NCBI RefSeq assembly: GCF_001280255.1
Contig: NZ_LHCI01000106.1
Location: 1,847,351-1,911,350, forward strand
DNA: 64,000 nucleotides
Direction: 5' to 3'
From: Thermus aquaticus
Lineage (GTDB): Bacteria; Deinococcota; Deinococci; Deinococcales; Thermaceae
The stretch's first letter is position 1. Every line of letters begins with the position of its first letter. The notes beneath the pieces were generated by a model that did no database searches, was not told the origin of the DNA, and saw nothing but the letters and a program-made list of their open reading frames with translations. The position numbers were made by a program, and so were the translations under genes. Shown here in pieces: positions 55,131 through 64,000 of the stretch.

Positions 55131-55136
55131 AGTATA
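55131..55136 (-). promoter_or_regulatory. -10 box of the pseudokinase gene (leaderless)
   Basis: TATACT on the minus strand, 7 bases before the ATG at 55123. Coding frame upstream (a GTG at 55141) would place the box inside the gene, so the ATG is preferred. Confidence 0.5.
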
Positions 55137-55157
55137 CGCACCCCCGGCCCCGGGGCT

Positions 55158-55163
55158 TATAAT
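55158..55163 (+). promoter_or_regulatory. -10 box upstream of 55202 gene
   Basis: A perfect TATAAT on the plus strand, 38 bases before the ATG at 55202. No clear -35 17 bases upstream. Confidence 0.4.
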
Positions 55164-55201
55164 CTGCCAAAGGAAGGGCCGTTGGCCGGAAAGGAGCGGG
55201 G

Positions 55202-55570
55202 ATGGAGTTCAAGATCACGCTGACCACGGAGGAGATCGTTAGGGGGCTCAAGCACTACCGCCGCATCGCCAAGCAGGACGTCCTCCGGGCCCCGGAGACG
55301 CCCAACCCCGAGGTCTTCCGCCGCCACGCCGAGGCCAGGCGGGAGGTCTACGCCAAGCTGGCGGAGGTGGCGGAAGCCGAGGGCCCCGAGGCTGTGGTCC
55401 AGTACGCCCTGGAACTCTACAAGTCCCTGCCCTTCGTGACCGGGACGCCGGAGGACCAGTACCCCGAGATCAAGGGTCAGGAGAACGCCCTGGAGAACTT
55501 CTTCCTCATGATCGGCCTGGACCCCAAGACCAGGCGGGAGGCCAGGAAGGCCAGGAAGCCCCTGCAATGA
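55202..55570 (+). CDS. Conserved-looking helical protein, unknown function
   Basis: 122 residues, soluble and helical, no signal peptide ([63 protein letters not shown]). I do not recognise the family. AAGGAG sits before the ATG, and the stop overlaps the uracil-DNA glycosylase start (ATGA). The position suggests a DNA-repair or nucleic-acid partner, but there is no motif to support that. Confidence 0.75.
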   Translation: MEFKITLTTEEIVRGLKHYRRIAKQDVLRAPETPNPEVFRRHAEARREVYAKLAEVAEAEGPEAVVQYALELYKSLPFVTGTPEDQYPEIKGQENALENFFLMIGLDPKTRREARKARKPLQ

Positions 55571-56181
55571 CCCTGGAAGTCCTCGAGGCCCAGGCCAAGG
55601 CCTGCACCGCCTGCCGTCTGGCGGAGGGCCGCACCCAGGTGGTCTTCGGCGAGGGCAACCCCGACGCCAACCTCATGATCGTGGGGGAAGGCCCGGGGGA
55701 GGAGGAAGACAAGACCGGCCACCCCTTCGTGGGCAAGGCGGGCCAGCTTCTAAACCGCATCCTGGAGGCGGCGGGGATCCGCCGGGAGGAGATCTACATC
55801 ACCAACATCGTCAAGTGCCGCCCCCCCGGAAACCGGGCCCCCCTCCCCGACGAGGCCAAGATCTGCACCGACCGCTGGCTCCTGAAGCAGATTGAGCTCA
55901 TCGCCCCCCAGATCATCGTCCCCCTGGGGGCGGTGGCCGCCGAGTTCTTCCTGGGGGAGAAGGTCTCCATCACCAAGGTGCGGGGCCAGTGGTACGAGTG
56001 GCACGGCATCAAGGTCTTCCCCATGTTCCACCCCGCCTACCTTCTCAGGAATCCAAGCCGCGCCCCGGGAAGCCCCAAGCACCTCACCTGGCTGGACATC
56101 CAGGAGGTGAAAAGGGCCCTCCAGGCCCTGCCTCCCAAGGCGGGAAGGGTCAGGCCGGTGAGCCAGGAGCCCCTTTTTTAA
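55567..56181 (+). CDS. udgA: Family 4 uracil-DNA glycosylase
   Basis: Removes uracil from DNA; important where heat speeds cytosine deamination. 204 residues. Four cysteines for the [4Fe-4S] cluster are at 13, 16, 84 and 100 (ACTACRL, IVKCRPP, KICTDRW). Catalytic region GEGPGEEED (40-48) and [11 protein letters not shown] near 160 match family 4. ATG overlaps the preceding stop, so it is the second gene of a two-gene unit. Confidence 0.96.
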   Translation: MTLEVLEAQAKACTACRLAEGRTQVVFGEGNPDANLMIVGEGPGEEEDKTGHPFVGKAGQLLNRILEAAGIRREEIYITNIVKCRPPGNRAPLPDEAKICTDRWLLKQIELIAPQIIVPLGAVAAEFFLGEKVSITKVRGQWYEWHGIKVFPMFHPAYLLRNPSRAPGSPKHLTWLDIQEVKRALQALPPKAGRVRPVSQEPLF

Positions 56182-56235
56182 GGGCCCCGGCGGGGCCGGC
56201 TCCTTGAGGGAGATGGGCGCCCCGTGATAAGCTTC

Positions 56236-56342
56236 CGGCGCCTCCGAGCCTTGCGGGGCCCTCGAGGCCTCCCTGGCCGGGCGCACGCGCCCCGGGGTGA
56301 AGGGGGCAACCCTTTCGCCTGCCGCTTTCGCAAAGGAGGTGG
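56236..56342 (+). promoter_or_regulatory. Molybdenum-cofactor (Moco) riboswitch upstream of modABC
   Basis: The leader contains CGCCTCCGAGCC near its start, GAGGCCTCCC and GGGTGAAGGGGGCAACCCTT in the middle, and CGCAAAGGAGGTGGGT at its end, as I recall for the Moco RNA motif. CCTCC (56241-56245) pairs with GGAGG (56335-56339), which is also the ribosome-binding site 8 bases before the modA GTG, so ligand binding should block translation. The tungsten-cofactor variant cannot be excluded. Confidence 0.75.
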
Positions 56343-56347
56343 GTGCC

Positions 56348-57217
56348 GTGAAGCGTTGGTTCCCCTTGGCGGTGTGGGTTGTGGCCCTGCTGGGCTCCGC
56401 CTGGGCCCAAACGGTCCGGGTCGTGGCCGCGGCCGACCTGCAGTACGCCCTCCCCGACCTGGCCCGGGCTTTTGCGTCCAAAAACCCCGGGACCAAGGTC
56501 CAGCTCACCTTCGGTTCCTCGGGAAAGCTCTTCACCCAGCTGACCCAGGGCCTGGAAGCCGACATCTACTTCTCCGCCGAGGCCATTTACCCCAAGCTCC
56601 TAGAGGAAAGGGGCCTGGCCGAGCCCGGCACCCGCAAGCCCTACGCCCTGGGCCAGGTGGTCATCTGGCTGGACCGGAGGCTGGGCCTCCGTCCAGAACC
56701 CGATGCCCTCAAGAACCCCCAGATCACCCAGCTGGCCATCGCCAACCCCCTTCACGCCCCTTACGGCCGCGCCGCCGTTACCCTTTTGGAGCGTTACGGC
56801 CTCCTCAAGAGGCGGAGGGACACCCCCATCCCCGACTTCGCCCGCCTCCCCTGGGAGGCCATCCCCTGGGAGCGCCTCACCGGAGGCGTGGAGGCCTACT
56901 GGGACGCCACCCCCCTGCGCCAGGGCAAGCCCGGCTTCACCTTCGTCTACGGGGAGAACATCGGCCAGACCGCCCAGCTGGCCCTGGCCTCCACGCGGGC
57001 GGGCATCCTGGCCCTGCCCCTGGCGGTCAACGAGAGCCTGTCCGGGCCCGGGGTCTACTGGGTGGCCCCCCTGGAGAGCCACCTGCGCCTGGAGCAGCAC
57101 TACGTGATCCTGAAGGGGCGGGGCCGTCCGGAGGTCGTGGCCTTCCACCGCTTTGTGGGAAGCCCCGAAGGGCGGGCCATCCTCAAGCGCTCCGGCTTCC
57201 TCGTCCCCGGGGAGTAG
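56348..57217 (+). CDS. modA: Molybdate (or tungstate) ABC transporter binding protein
   Basis: 289 residues, GTG start behind AAAGGAGG. Signal peptide (MKRWFPLAVWVVALLGSAWAQ) then a type-II periplasmic-binding fold with VVAAADLQYALPDLARAF, TFGSSGKLFTQLTQGLEADIYFSA and IANPLHAPYGRAAVTLLERYG, the ModA pattern of oxyanion-binding serines. First gene of the operon; modB follows 3 bases after its stop. The upstream riboswitch should lower its expression when molybdenum cofactor is plentiful. Confidence 0.93.
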   Translation: MKRWFPLAVWVVALLGSAWAQTVRVVAAADLQYALPDLARAFASKNPGTKVQLTFGSSGKLFTQLTQGLEADIYFSAEAIYPKLLEERGLAEPGTRKPYALGQVVIWLDRRLGLRPEPDALKNPQITQLAIANPLHAPYGRAAVTLLERYGLLKRRRDTPIPDFARLPWEAIPWERLTGGVEAYWDATPLRQGKPGFTFVYGENIGQTAQLALASTRAGILALPLAVNESLSGPGVYWVAPLESHLRLEQHYVILKGRGRPEVVAFHRFVGSPEGRAILKRSGFLVPGE

Positions 57218-57220
57218 CCC

Positions 57221-57895
57221 ATGGACCCGGCCTTCTGGACCGCCCTCCTCCTCTCCTTCCAGGTGGCCCTCCTGGCCTCCCTCCTCCTCCTCCTCCTGGG
57301 GGTTCCCCTGGCCTGGGTCCTGGCCTTCCGCGCTTTCCCGGGCAAGGTCCTGGTGGAGTCCCTCTTCCTCCTCCCCCTGGTCCTTCCCCCCACGGTCCTG
57401 GGCTTCTACCTCCTCCTCTTCCTGGGGTCCGACGGGCCCCTCTTCCGCCTCCTCGGGGTCTCCCTGGCCTTCCGCTTTGAGGGTCTGGTCCTGGCGAGCC
57501 TGGTTTTCAGCCTGCCCTTCGCCCTCTCCGCCTACCGGGAGGCCTTCTTGGCCCTGGACCCCAACCTCCTGGAGGTGGCCCGCACCCTGGGGGCGCCCAG
57601 GGCCCGGATCCTGGCCCGGGTGGTCCTCCCCCTGGTCTGGCCCGGCCTCCTCTCGGGGACCCTTCTGGCCTTCGCCAAGATCCTGGGGGAGTTCGGGGTG
57701 CTCCTCATGGTGGGCGGGTCCATCCCCGGAAAGACCCAGGTGGTGAGCGTCTACCTCTACGACCTGGTCCAGGCCCTCCGCTTCGCCGAGGCCATGAGGG
57801 CCAGCCTGGTCCTCCTGGCCTTGAGCTTCCTCCTCATCTCGGGCGTGCGGCTTTTGGAAAGGAGGTGGCGGACCTGGAGGTCCACTACCGGCTGA
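57221..57895 (+). CDS. modB: Molybdate ABC transporter permease
   Basis: Membrane channel of the importer, 224 residues with about 5-6 TM helices. The EAA loop that contacts the ATPase is visible (YREAFLALDPNLLEVARTLGAPRARILARVVLPLVWPGLLSGTLLAF), and the FLLPLVLPPTVLGFYLL segment is typical of ModB. ATG at 57221. Overlaps modC by 31 bases. Confidence 0.95.
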   Translation: MDPAFWTALLLSFQVALLASLLLLLLGVPLAWVLAFRAFPGKVLVESLFLLPLVLPPTVLGFYLLLFLGSDGPLFRLLGVSLAFRFEGLVLASLVFSLPFALSAYREAFLALDPNLLEVARTLGAPRARILARVVLPLVWPGLLSGTLLAFAKILGEFGVLLMVGGSIPGKTQVVSVYLYDLVQALRFAEAMRASLVLLALSFLLISGVRLLERRWRTWRSTTG

Positions 57896-58863
57896 GGTGG
57901 CCCATAGCCCTCGAGGCCCGCTTCCAGATCCGGGGCTTCACCGCCCTCCTGGGGGAAAGCGGCGTGGGCAAGACCACGCTCCTCAAGGCCCTCTGTGGCC
58001 TCATCCCGGCCGAGGGAACGCCCTACTCCGGCCTCCCGCCGGAGAAGCGCCCCGTAGGCTACCTGCCCCAGGACCTGGCCCTCTTCCCCCACATGACCGC
58101 CCTGGAGAACGTGGCCTTTCCCCTTTCGGGCAGGGGAAAGGGTGAGGCCCTGGCCCTTCTAGAGCGGGTGGGCCTCCTGGAGCACGCCCACAAGCGTCCC
58201 CAGGCCCTCTCCGGCGGGCAAAAGCAAAGGGTGGCCCTGGCCCGGGCCCTGGCCAGGAAGCCCGAGCTCCTCCTCCTGGACGAGCCCACCAGCGCCCTGG
58301 ACCCGGTCACCAAGGGCCGGGTCCTGGGGGAGCTGGTGGACCTCTTGCGGCGGGAGGGCCTCCCGGCCCTGGCGGTGAGCCACGACCCCCTGCTGGCGGG
58401 GATGGCGGACTGGCTGGTGGTCCTGGGCCGGGGACGGGTCCTCCAGGAAGGCCCGCCGGAGGAGGTCCTCTCCGCCCCCGCCTCGGTGGAGGTGGCGAGG
58501 CTCTTGGGCTACGAGAACCTCTTCCCCGTGCGGGTGGCCCCGGGCGGGGTGGAGGCGGGCGGGGTGTTCCTTAAGCTTCCCCTTCCCCCCTGGGCCAGGG
58601 AAGGGCAAGGGGCCTGGCTTGGGGTGCGGGCGGCGGAGGTCATCGTGGTGCGCGAAGACCGCCCCCCGCCGGAGGAAAACGTGCTAGAGGGCCTTCTGGA
58701 GCGCTTTTACCCCGAGGGACTGGCCTTTCGGGGGGTGTTCCGGGGCGCCCTCACCCTGGAGGTCCTCCTGCCCCGGCACGTGCAGGAAAGGCTGGGCCTC
58801 GAGGCGGGCCGGACGGTCCGCGTGGTCCTTAAGCCCCGCTACCTGCACCTGATGCCGGGCTAG
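57865..58863 (+). CDS. modC: Molybdate ABC transporter ATPase
   Basis: ATP-hydrolysing subunit, 332 residues. Walker A LLGESGVGKTTLL, Q-loop PVGYLPQDLALFPHM, signature LSGGQKQRVALARALA, Walker B LLLLDEPTSALD, and switch His in AVSHDPLL. The C-terminal third (about 230-332) is a MOP/TOBE-type regulatory domain (AWLGVRAAEVIVVREDRPP). GTG start inside modB. The last 180 bases overlap an opposite-strand ORF. Confidence 0.96.
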   Translation: MADLEVHYRLRWPIALEARFQIRGFTALLGESGVGKTTLLKALCGLIPAEGTPYSGLPPEKRPVGYLPQDLALFPHMTALENVAFPLSGRGKGEALALLERVGLLEHAHKRPQALSGGQKQRVALARALARKPELLLLDEPTSALDPVTKGRVLGELVDLLRREGLPALAVSHDPLLAGMADWLVVLGRGRVLQEGPPEEVLSAPASVEVARLLGYENLFPVRVAPGGVEAGGVFLKLPLPPWAREGQGAWLGVRAAEVIVVREDRPPPEENVLEGLLERFYPEGLAFRGVFRGALTLEVLLPRHVQERLGLEAGRTVRVVLKPRYLHLMPG

Positions 58864-59289
58864 GCGCAAAAGGGTCCCCCAGGGCAGGCCGAACTTGTTC
58901 CAAAGCCCCTTGAGGAAGAAGCGGGCCTGGGCCCGATCCAGCCCCAGGGCCTCCGCCAGGGCCCGGGGCTCGGGGTCCACGCCCCGCCCCAGGGCCAAAA
59001 GGAGCCCCGCTTCCCCCGGGAGAAGCCGCAGGCCAAAGCGGCCAAGAAGCCCTTCGGGAAGCGTCCTGGGCTCGTCTTTTTTGGTGAGGAAGGCGAAGGC
59101 CCTAAGGTCGTAGGCCCGCACCCCCCGTCGGGTGGCCCAGAGGACCACCTCCCCCCTCTCCATCCGGTCCAGCCCCGCCAGGGAAACCCCCTGGCCCTCC
59201 TTCCAGGAAACGCCAAACCCCGCTTCCTTTAACGCCCTATAGACCAGCCCGTAAAGGGCGATGTCTTCCGTGTGCAAAACCACCTGCAA
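58684..59289 (-). CDS. LuxR/response-regulator-like protein with degenerate HTH
   Basis: 201-residue reading frame. Residues about 1-85 have a receiver-like alternation (MQVVLHTEDIALYGLVYRALKEAGFGVSWKEGQGVSLAGLDRMERGEVVLW) but no clear phospho-acceptor Asp. ALAEALGLDRAQARFFLKGLWNKFGLPWGTLLRLA is a LuxR-type HTH. Everything after about residue 144 overlaps modC antisense and looks like modC shadow. In a shifted frame a TAG lies just after LLRL, near 58862, so the real product may end there after a frameshift. No ribosome-binding site or partner kinase is apparent. Confidence 0.55.
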   Translation of the reverse strand: MQVVLHTEDIALYGLVYRALKEAGFGVSWKEGQGVSLAGLDRMERGEVVLWATRRGVRAYDLRAFAFLTKKDEPRTLPEGLLGRFGLRLLPGEAGLLLALGRGVDPEPRALAEALGLDRAQARFFLKGLWNKFGLPWGTLLRLARHQVQVAGLKDHADRPARLEAQPFLHVPGQEDLQGEGAPEHPPKGQSLGVKALQKAL

Positions 59290-59330
59290 GGACCACCTCC
59301 TCTCGCCAGAAGGCCATGGGCCAAACGCCG

Positions 59331-59651
59331 CTAGGCCAAGGCGAAAGGAGGGGCCCGGGGGGCGGGGGCCAGGAAGGCCCCGGGGTGGCCCGGCCGCTCC
59401 TTGGGGCTATCCCAGGCCGCCCTCAGGGGCCTTGGGGGGGCGGGCTCGGCCACGGGCGGCAGGCCCGGGGCCATCTGCAGCCCGCAGAAGAGGGAGTGGT
59501 CCAGGCCCTTCTCCTCCCCCGGGGCCCGGCACATGTCGGCCCCCAGGGTGGGGTTCTGCACCCGCATGAGGTACATCTGCAGGGCCACCCCGGTGGAGGC
59601 CACCAGGGTGAGGGCCACGTACAGGGCCAAAAGCGCCCCCCTTAGGCGCAT
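59331..59651 (-). CDS. Small membrane-anchored Cys/His-containing protein, unknown
   Basis: 106 residues: one N-terminal hydrophobic helix (about 4-26, GALLALYVALTLVASTGVALQMYL), then a short exposed region with Cys and His (DMCRAPGEEKGLDHSLFCGLQM) and a Pro-rich tail. The Cys-His cluster resembles small metal-related envelope proteins such as DUF2946, but this is uncertain. TAGCCT (59658-59663) is 6 bases before the ATG, suggesting a leaderless mRNA divergent from hisS. Confidence 0.55.
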   Translation of the reverse strand: MRLRGALLALYVALTLVASTGVALQMYLMRVQNPTLGADMCRAPGEEKGLDHSLFCGLQMAPGLPPVAEPAPPRPLRAAWDSPKERPGHPGAFLAPAPRAPPFALA

Positions 59652-59697
59652 AGCCCCAGGCTAGCAGGTCCCCTTTTCCCCTGTAAAGTGGAAGGGT

Positions 59698-60954
59698 ATG
59701 GCCGTCCGGGGCACCAAGGACCTTTTCGGCAGGGAGCTCAGGCTTCACCAGCGCATCGTGGAAACCGCCAGGAGGGTTTTGGAGGCGGCGGGGGCCCTAG
59801 AGCTCATCACCCCCATCTTTGAGGAGACCCAGGTCTTTGAAAAGGGCGTGGGAGCGGCCACCGACATCGTGCGCAAGGAGATGTTCACCTTCCAGGACCG
59901 GGGCGGGCGCTCCCTTACCCTACGCCCCGAGGGCACCGCCAGTATGGTGCGGGCCTACCTGGAGCACGGCATGAAGGTCTGGCCCCAGCCCGTTAGGCTC
60001 TGGATGGCCGGGCCCATGTTCCGGGCGGAAAGGCCCCAGAAGGGGCGCTACCGCCAGTTCCACCAGGTGAACTACGAGGCCTTAGGCTCGGAAAGCCCCA
60101 TCCTGGACGCCGAGGCCATCGTCCTCCTCTACGACTCCCTGAGGGAGCTGGGCCTGAGGCGGCTTTCCGTCAAGCTCTCCTCCGTGGGGGACCCCGAGGA
60201 CCGGGCCCGCTACAACGCCTATCTGCGGGAGGTCCTCACGCCCTACAAGGAGGCCCTCTCCGAGGACTCCCAAGAGCGGCTTGTCCTCAACCCCATGCGC
60301 ATCCTGGACTCTAAAAGCGAGAAGGACCAGGCCCTCCTCCGGGAGCTTGGCGTCAAGCCCCTGCTGGACTTCCTGGGGGAGGCGGCCCGGGCCCACCTGA
60401 AGGCGGTGGAGCGCCACCTCTCCCGCCTTGGGGTGCCCTACGAGCTGGAGCCCACCCTGGTGCGGGGGCTGGACTACTACGTGCGCACCGCCTTTGAGGT
60501 CCACCACCAGGAGATCGGGGCCCAGTCGGCCCTGGGGGGCGGGGGGCGGTACGACGGCCTCTCCGAGCTTCTAGGCGGCCCCCGGGTGCCGGGGGTGGGC
60601 TTCGCCTTTGGCGTGGAGCGGGTGGCCTTGGCCCTCGAGGCCGAGGGTTTCGCCCTCCCCGAGGAGAAGGGCCCCGACCTCTACCTGATCCCCCTCCTGG
60701 AGGAGGCCGTGGACGAGGCCTTTTACGTGGCCGAGACCCTGAGGCCAAGGCTCAGGGTGGAGTACGCCCTCGGCCCCAAAAAGCCCGGCAAGGGACTGGA
60801 GGAGGCCCTGAAGCGGGGGGCCGCCTTCGCCGGGTTTTTGGGGGAGGAGGAGCTTAAGGCGGGGGAGCTCACCTTAAAGCGCCTGGCCACCGGGGAGCAG
60901 GTGCGCCTACCCTACCGGGAGGTGGCGGGCTTCCTCCTTTCCACCCCAGGATGA
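59698..60954 (+). CDS. hisS: Histidyl-tRNA synthetase
   Basis: Charges tRNA-His. 418 residues. Class II motif 1 ([16 protein letters not shown] onward), motif 2 ([30 protein letters not shown]) and motif 3 ([18 protein letters not shown]), plus the HisRS-specific [17 protein letters not shown], are all visible. The C-terminal anticodon-binding domain starts near residue 325. A possible -10 TAAAGT ends 8 bases before the ATG. aspS follows 24 bases after its stop, so they are probably co-transcribed. Confidence 0.98.
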   Translation: MAVRGTKDLFGRELRLHQRIVETARRVLEAAGALELITPIFEETQVFEKGVGAATDIVRKEMFTFQDRGGRSLTLRPEGTASMVRAYLEHGMKVWPQPVRLWMAGPMFRAERPQKGRYRQFHQVNYEALGSESPILDAEAIVLLYDSLRELGLRRLSVKLSSVGDPEDRARYNAYLREVLTPYKEALSEDSQERLVLNPMRILDSKSEKDQALLRELGVKPLLDFLGEAARAHLKAVERHLSRLGVPYELEPTLVRGLDYYVRTAFEVHHQEIGAQSALGGGGRYDGLSELLGGPRVPGVGFAFGVERVALALEAEGFALPEEKGPDLYLIPLLEEAVDEAFYVAETLRPRLRVEYALGPKKPGKGLEEALKRGAAFAGFLGEEELKAGELTLKRLATGEQVRLPYREVAGFLLSTPG

Positions 60955-60978
60955 GAATCCGGTAAGCTTTAGAGGATT

Positions 60979-62724
60979 ATGCGCCGCACCCACTACGCCG
61001 GGAGCCTCAGGGAAGAACACGCGGGGCAGGAGGTGGTCCTCGAGGGCTGGGTCAACCGCCGCCGGGACCTAGGCGGGCTGATCTTCATAGACCTGCGGGA
61101 CCGGGAGGGCGTGGTCCAGCTCGTGGCCCACCCCCAAAGCCCCGCCTACGCCGTGGCGGAAAGGGTGCGCTCGGAGTGGGTGGTGCGGGCCAAGGGCCTG
61201 GTGCGCCTCCGCCCCGAGCCCAACCCCCGCCTGGCCACGGGGGCCGTGGAGGTGGAGCTCACCTCCTTGGAGGTCCTGGCCGAGGCCAAAACCCCGCCCT
61301 TCCCCGTGGACGCCGGCTGGCGGGGGGAGGAGGAGAAGGAGGCGGGGGAGGAGCTCCGCCTCAAGTACCGCTACCTGGACCTGCGCCGGAGGAGGATGCA
61401 GGAAAACCTCCGCCTCCGGCACCGGGTCATCAAGGCCATCTGGGACTACCTGGACCGGGAGGGCTTCATCCAGGTGGAGACCCCCTTTCTCACCAAAAGC
61501 ACCCCGGAAGGGGCCCGGGACTTCCTGGTCCCCTACCGCCAGGAGCCCGGCCTCTTCTACGCCCTGCCCCAGTCCCCCCAGCTTTTCAAGCAGATGCTGA
61601 TGGTGGCGGGCTTTGACCGCTATTTCCAGATCGCCCGCTGCTTCCGGGACGAGGACCTGAGAGCGGACCGCCAGCCCGACTTCACCCAGATGGACCTGGA
61701 GATGAGCTTCGTGGAGGTGGAGGACATCCTCACCCTCAACGAAGGCCTCATGGCCCACGTCTTCCGCGAGGCCCTGGGCGTGGAGCTTCCCCTCCCCTTC
61801 CCCCGCCTCTCCTACGAGGAGGCCATGGAGCGCTTTGGCTCCGACAAGCCCGACCTCCGCTTTGGCCTAGAGCTCAAGGAGGTGGGCCCCCTCTTCCGGG
61901 AAAGCCCCTTTGACCTCTTCCGCCAGGCGGAAAGGGTCAAGGCCCTGAGGGTGCCCAAGGCCCTCTCCCGCAAGGAGATCGCCTTCTTGGAGGAGGAGGC
62001 CAAGCGCCGGGGGGCGGGGGGCCTGGCCTGGGCCCGGGTGGAGGCGGAGGGGTTCTCCGGCGGGGTGGCCAAATACCTGGAGCCCGTGCGGGGGGCCCTG
62101 CTCCAGATCACGGAAGCCCAGCCTGGGGACACGCTTCTCTTCGCGGCCGGGCCCTTCAAGGTGGCCGCGGAGGCCATGGGGGCGGTGCGCCTCCTCCTGG
62201 CCGACCTCTTGGCGCTCAAGCGGGAGGGGTTCCGCTTCCTGTGGGTGGTGGACTTCCCCCTCCTGGAGTGGGACGGGGAGCGGAGCGGGTGGACCTACAT
62301 GCACCACCCCTTCACCAGCCCCCACCCCGAGGACCTGCCCCTCCTGGAAAGCGACCCGGGCAGGGTTCGGGCCCTGGCCTACGACCTGGTGCTCAATGGG
62401 GTGGAGGTGGGCGGGGGGTCCATCCGCATCCACGACCCCCTGCTCCAGGCCAAGGTCTTCGCCCTTCTGGGGATCGGCGAGGAGGAGCAGAAGGAGAAGT
62501 TCGGCTTCTTTCTGGAGGCCCTCGCCTACGGGGCCCCGCCCCACGGGGGCATCGCCTGGGGCCTGGACCGCCTCCTGGCCATGATGACGGGTAGCCCCTC
62601 CATCCGGGAGGTCATCGCCTTCCCCAAGAACAAGGAGGGCAAGGACCCCCTCACCGGGGCCCCGAGCCCGGTTTCAGAGGAGCAGCTTCGCGAACTGGGG
62701 CTGATGGTGAGCCGCCATGGCTAG
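60979..62724 (+). CDS. aspS: Aspartyl-tRNA synthetase
   Basis: Charges tRNA-Asp. 581 residues, bacterial type. N-terminal OB anticodon domain ([39 protein letters not shown]), class II motifs ([59 protein letters not shown]) and the GAD insertion domain (about 295-410) are present, so it is the bacterial discriminating or near-discriminating AspRS rather than the archaeal type. AGGATT precedes the ATG. Overlaps the next gene by 8 bases. Confidence 0.98.
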   Translation: MRRTHYAGSLREEHAGQEVVLEGWVNRRRDLGGLIFIDLRDREGVVQLVAHPQSPAYAVAERVRSEWVVRAKGLVRLRPEPNPRLATGAVEVELTSLEVLAEAKTPPFPVDAGWRGEEEKEAGEELRLKYRYLDLRRRRMQENLRLRHRVIKAIWDYLDREGFIQVETPFLTKSTPEGARDFLVPYRQEPGLFYALPQSPQLFKQMLMVAGFDRYFQIARCFRDEDLRADRQPDFTQMDLEMSFVEVEDILTLNEGLMAHVFREALGVELPLPFPRLSYEEAMERFGSDKPDLRFGLELKEVGPLFRESPFDLFRQAERVKALRVPKALSRKEIAFLEEEAKRRGAGGLAWARVEAEGFSGGVAKYLEPVRGALLQITEAQPGDTLLFAAGPFKVAAEAMGAVRLLLADLLALKREGFRFLWVVDFPLLEWDGERSGWTYMHHPFTSPHPEDLPLLESDPGRVRALAYDLVLNGVEVGGGSIRIHDPLLQAKVFALLGIGEEEQKEKFGFFLEALAYGAPPHGGIAWGLDRLLAMMTGSPSIREVIAFPKNKEGKDPLTGAPSPVSEEQLRELGLMVSRHG

Positions 62725-63610
62725 GATTCCTTACGTGCTGGTAGACGCCTTCGCCTCCGCCCCCGGGGCGGGGAACCGGGTGGCCATCGTCCTGGACGCC
62801 CGGGGCATGGCCCCTGAGGAGATGGCCAGGGTGGCGGCCCACCTGGGGGAGCCCGAGACGGCCTTCCTGACCGAGCGCCAGGGGACGGCCTTCGGGGTGC
62901 GCTTCTTCACCCCTTCCGGCGAGGTGGAGTTTTCCGGCCACGCCGCTTTGGCCTTGGGCCTCACCCTGGTGCGGCTGGGCCTGGCCCCGGAGGGGACGAC
63001 CCGCCTCTACCTCCACACCCCCACCGAGGCCCTGCCCGTGGAGGTGATCTATGAGGAAGGGGAGCCCAAAAAGGCCTGGGTCCGGGGCCCCACCCCCCGC
63101 TTCCGGGACCTGCCCCCCTTCACCCTCCTGAAGGAGGCCCTCGAGGCCCTGGGCACCAATGAGCGCTACCTGCACCGGGGCCTCCCCTACGGCATCGCCT
63201 TCACCGGCCTCTGGAGCCTCTTCGTGCCCCTCGTCGCCCCCGGGGTGGTGGACGCGCTGGAACCGGAGATGCCGGCTTTGCAGGAGGTCTCCCGCAAGCT
63301 GGAGGTGGCCACGGTCCACGCCTACGCCCCCATGGGGCCCCGGAGCTTTTACGCCCGGGACTTTGCCCCCCTCCTGGGCATCCCCGAGGACCCGGTGACG
63401 GGCTCGGCCAACGCCGCCTTAGGGGCCCTCCTGGCCCGCTCCGGGGTGGTCCCCAGGCGGGAGGGCGAGGTGCGCCTCACCATCTACCAGGGGCACCGCC
63501 TGGGCAACCCCGGGGTGGTGGAGGTCCTGGTGGAGTACAGCCCCACAGGCCTCCCCTACGCGGTAAAAATCGGCGGGGAGGCGGTCATCGTGGCCTCGGG
63601 AGAGCTTTGA
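62717..63610 (+). CDS. PhzF-family isomerase/epimerase-like protein
   Basis: 297 residues, two related domains of the diaminopimelate-epimerase-like fold. Family motifs: [23 protein letters not shown] at the start, the probable catalytic Glu in [24 protein letters not shown], and [14 protein letters not shown] in the second half. PhzF proteins are cofactor-free isomerases; the substrate here is unknown. The start overlaps aspS by 8 bases, so it belongs to the hisS-aspS transcript. A palindromic repeat begins 2 bases after the stop. Confidence 0.9.
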   Translation: MARIPYVLVDAFASAPGAGNRVAIVLDARGMAPEEMARVAAHLGEPETAFLTERQGTAFGVRFFTPSGEVEFSGHAALALGLTLVRLGLAPEGTTRLYLHTPTEALPVEVIYEEGEPKKAWVRGPTPRFRDLPPFTLLKEALEALGTNERYLHRGLPYGIAFTGLWSLFVPLVAPGVVDALEPEMPALQEVSRKLEVATVHAYAPMGPRSFYARDFAPLLGIPEDPVTGSANAALGALLARSGVVPRREGEVRLTIYQGHRLGNPGVVEVLVEYSPTGLPYAVKIGGEAVIVASGEL

Positions 63611-63611
63611 A

Positions 63612-63646
63612 TACCCCGCCGCGGCAAAAGCCACGGTGGGGGCCCC
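63612..63646 (+). repeat. 35-bp palindromic repeat, copy 3
   Basis: TACCCCGCC, GCGGC, AAAA loop, GCCAC, GGTGGGGGCCCC. It differs from copy 1 at 2 positions. It lies immediately after the PhzF-like gene and before the HAD gene. Confidence 0.85.
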
Positions 63647-63672
63647 GAAAGGCAAAAGGCGCCAGGAAAACC

Positions 63673-64000
63673 ATGGGCGGCCACTCAGCGGTCAAGCTGG
63701 TCTTGGTGGACGTGGACGGCACCCTGGTGGGGAAGGACGGGGTGCCCCCTTGCGTCTGGCCCAGGGTGGAGGCCCTGAGGGCCAAAGGGGTTCGCCTGAG
63801 CCTCATCACCGGGAGGCCGGGCCGGGGCGAGACCTTGGGCTACGCCCGGCGGCTAGACCCCACGGGCCTCCACGTCTTTGAGTCGGGGGCCGTGGTCCTG
63901 GCCCTTTCCCAAGACCCCCACGGCCCCCCCGCCACCCCCGTCCACCTGGCCGCCCTGCTGGAAGAGGCGGCCCAAGAGGCCATCCGCCTGGCCCGGCGGC
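63673..64000 (+). CDS. HAD-superfamily phosphatase, N-terminal part (runs off window)
   Basis: The visible 109 codons hold HAD motif I (KLVLVDVDGTLV, with the nucleophile Asp) and motif II (SLITGRP, with the Thr). The spacing and the GLHVFESGAVV segment suggest a Cof-like or sugar-phosphatase type IIB HAD. Motifs III and IV lie beyond the right edge, so activity cannot be judged. CAGGAAAACC precedes the ATG; the ribosome-binding site is poor. Confidence 0.85.
   Translation, partial: MGGHSAVKLVLVDVDGTLVGKDGVPPCVWPRVEALRAKGVRLSLITGRPGRGETLGYARRLDPTGLHVFESGAVVLALSQDPHGPPATPVHLAALLEEAAQEAIRLARR

Overview
The window is a GC-rich (about 70%), densely packed chromosomal segment from a Thermus species. 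The evidence for Thermus is the codon usage (G/C third positions, many GTG starts, ATGA/GTGA stop-start overlaps), a V/A-type ATPase operon in the Thermus order, a fused SecDF close in length to the Thermus protein, an RlmO-type rRNA methyltransferase, and a Thermus-like tmRNA. The tmRNA tag reads ANKPAALAA. I remember ANTNYALAA for T. thermophilus, so this is probably a different species or lineage.

Layout. (1) 1-1.4 kb: 5' part of ribD under an FMN riboswitch, then a VapBC toxin-antitoxin pair. (2) 1.4-5.8 kb: tmRNA (minus), back-to-back with the rimP-nusA-ylxR-infB translation/transcription operon. (3) 5.9-11 kb: secDF, lepA and an orphan histidine kinase. (4) 11-16.8 kb: serine dehydratase beta subunit, a membrane protein, a DapA-family aldolase, a lipoprotein, cytidine deaminase and a CNNM/CBS protein. 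(5) 16.9-24.8 kb: a MarR-led efflux operon with two TolC-like proteins, an adaptor, an RND pump and a hydrolase. (6) 24.9-26.8 kb: an Mrr-like restriction gene split by an insertion sequence. (7) 27-29.9 kb: aconitase. (8) 29.9-38.3 kb: nine-gene V/A-ATPase operon (minus). (9) 38.3-46.2 kb: rlmO, small proteins, a UPF0173 hydrolase, a Ser/Thr kinase, an acyl-CoA synthetase-like enzyme and a TPR/TIM-barrel secreted protein. (10) 46.2-55.1 kb, minus: murJ, a HicB-domain/nuclease fusion, tRNA-Leu, an LCP protein, a subtilase lipoprotein, a BtuF-like protein, hisD, and a pseudokinase with a membrane anchor. (11) 55.2-64 kb: UDG family 4, a Moco-riboswitch-controlled molybdate transporter, hisS, aspS, a PhzF-like protein and a truncated HAD phosphatase.

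Control signals stand out. At least eight genes have a -10-like hexamer 6-8 bases upstream of the start codon, which predicts leaderless mRNAs, and two such pairs are divergent. A 35-bp palindromic element occurs three times, each time just after a gene end. A perfect 22-bp palindrome lies between the ATPase operon and rlmO. No CRISPR array, rRNA or prophage was seen. The most unusual proteins are the HicB-PD-(D/E)XK fusion (47.7-48.7 kb), the pseudokinase (54.1-55.1 kb) and the TPR-glycosidase-like protein (43.9-46.2 kb). All positions and motifs were read by eye; family calls rest on recognised motifs, not on searches.
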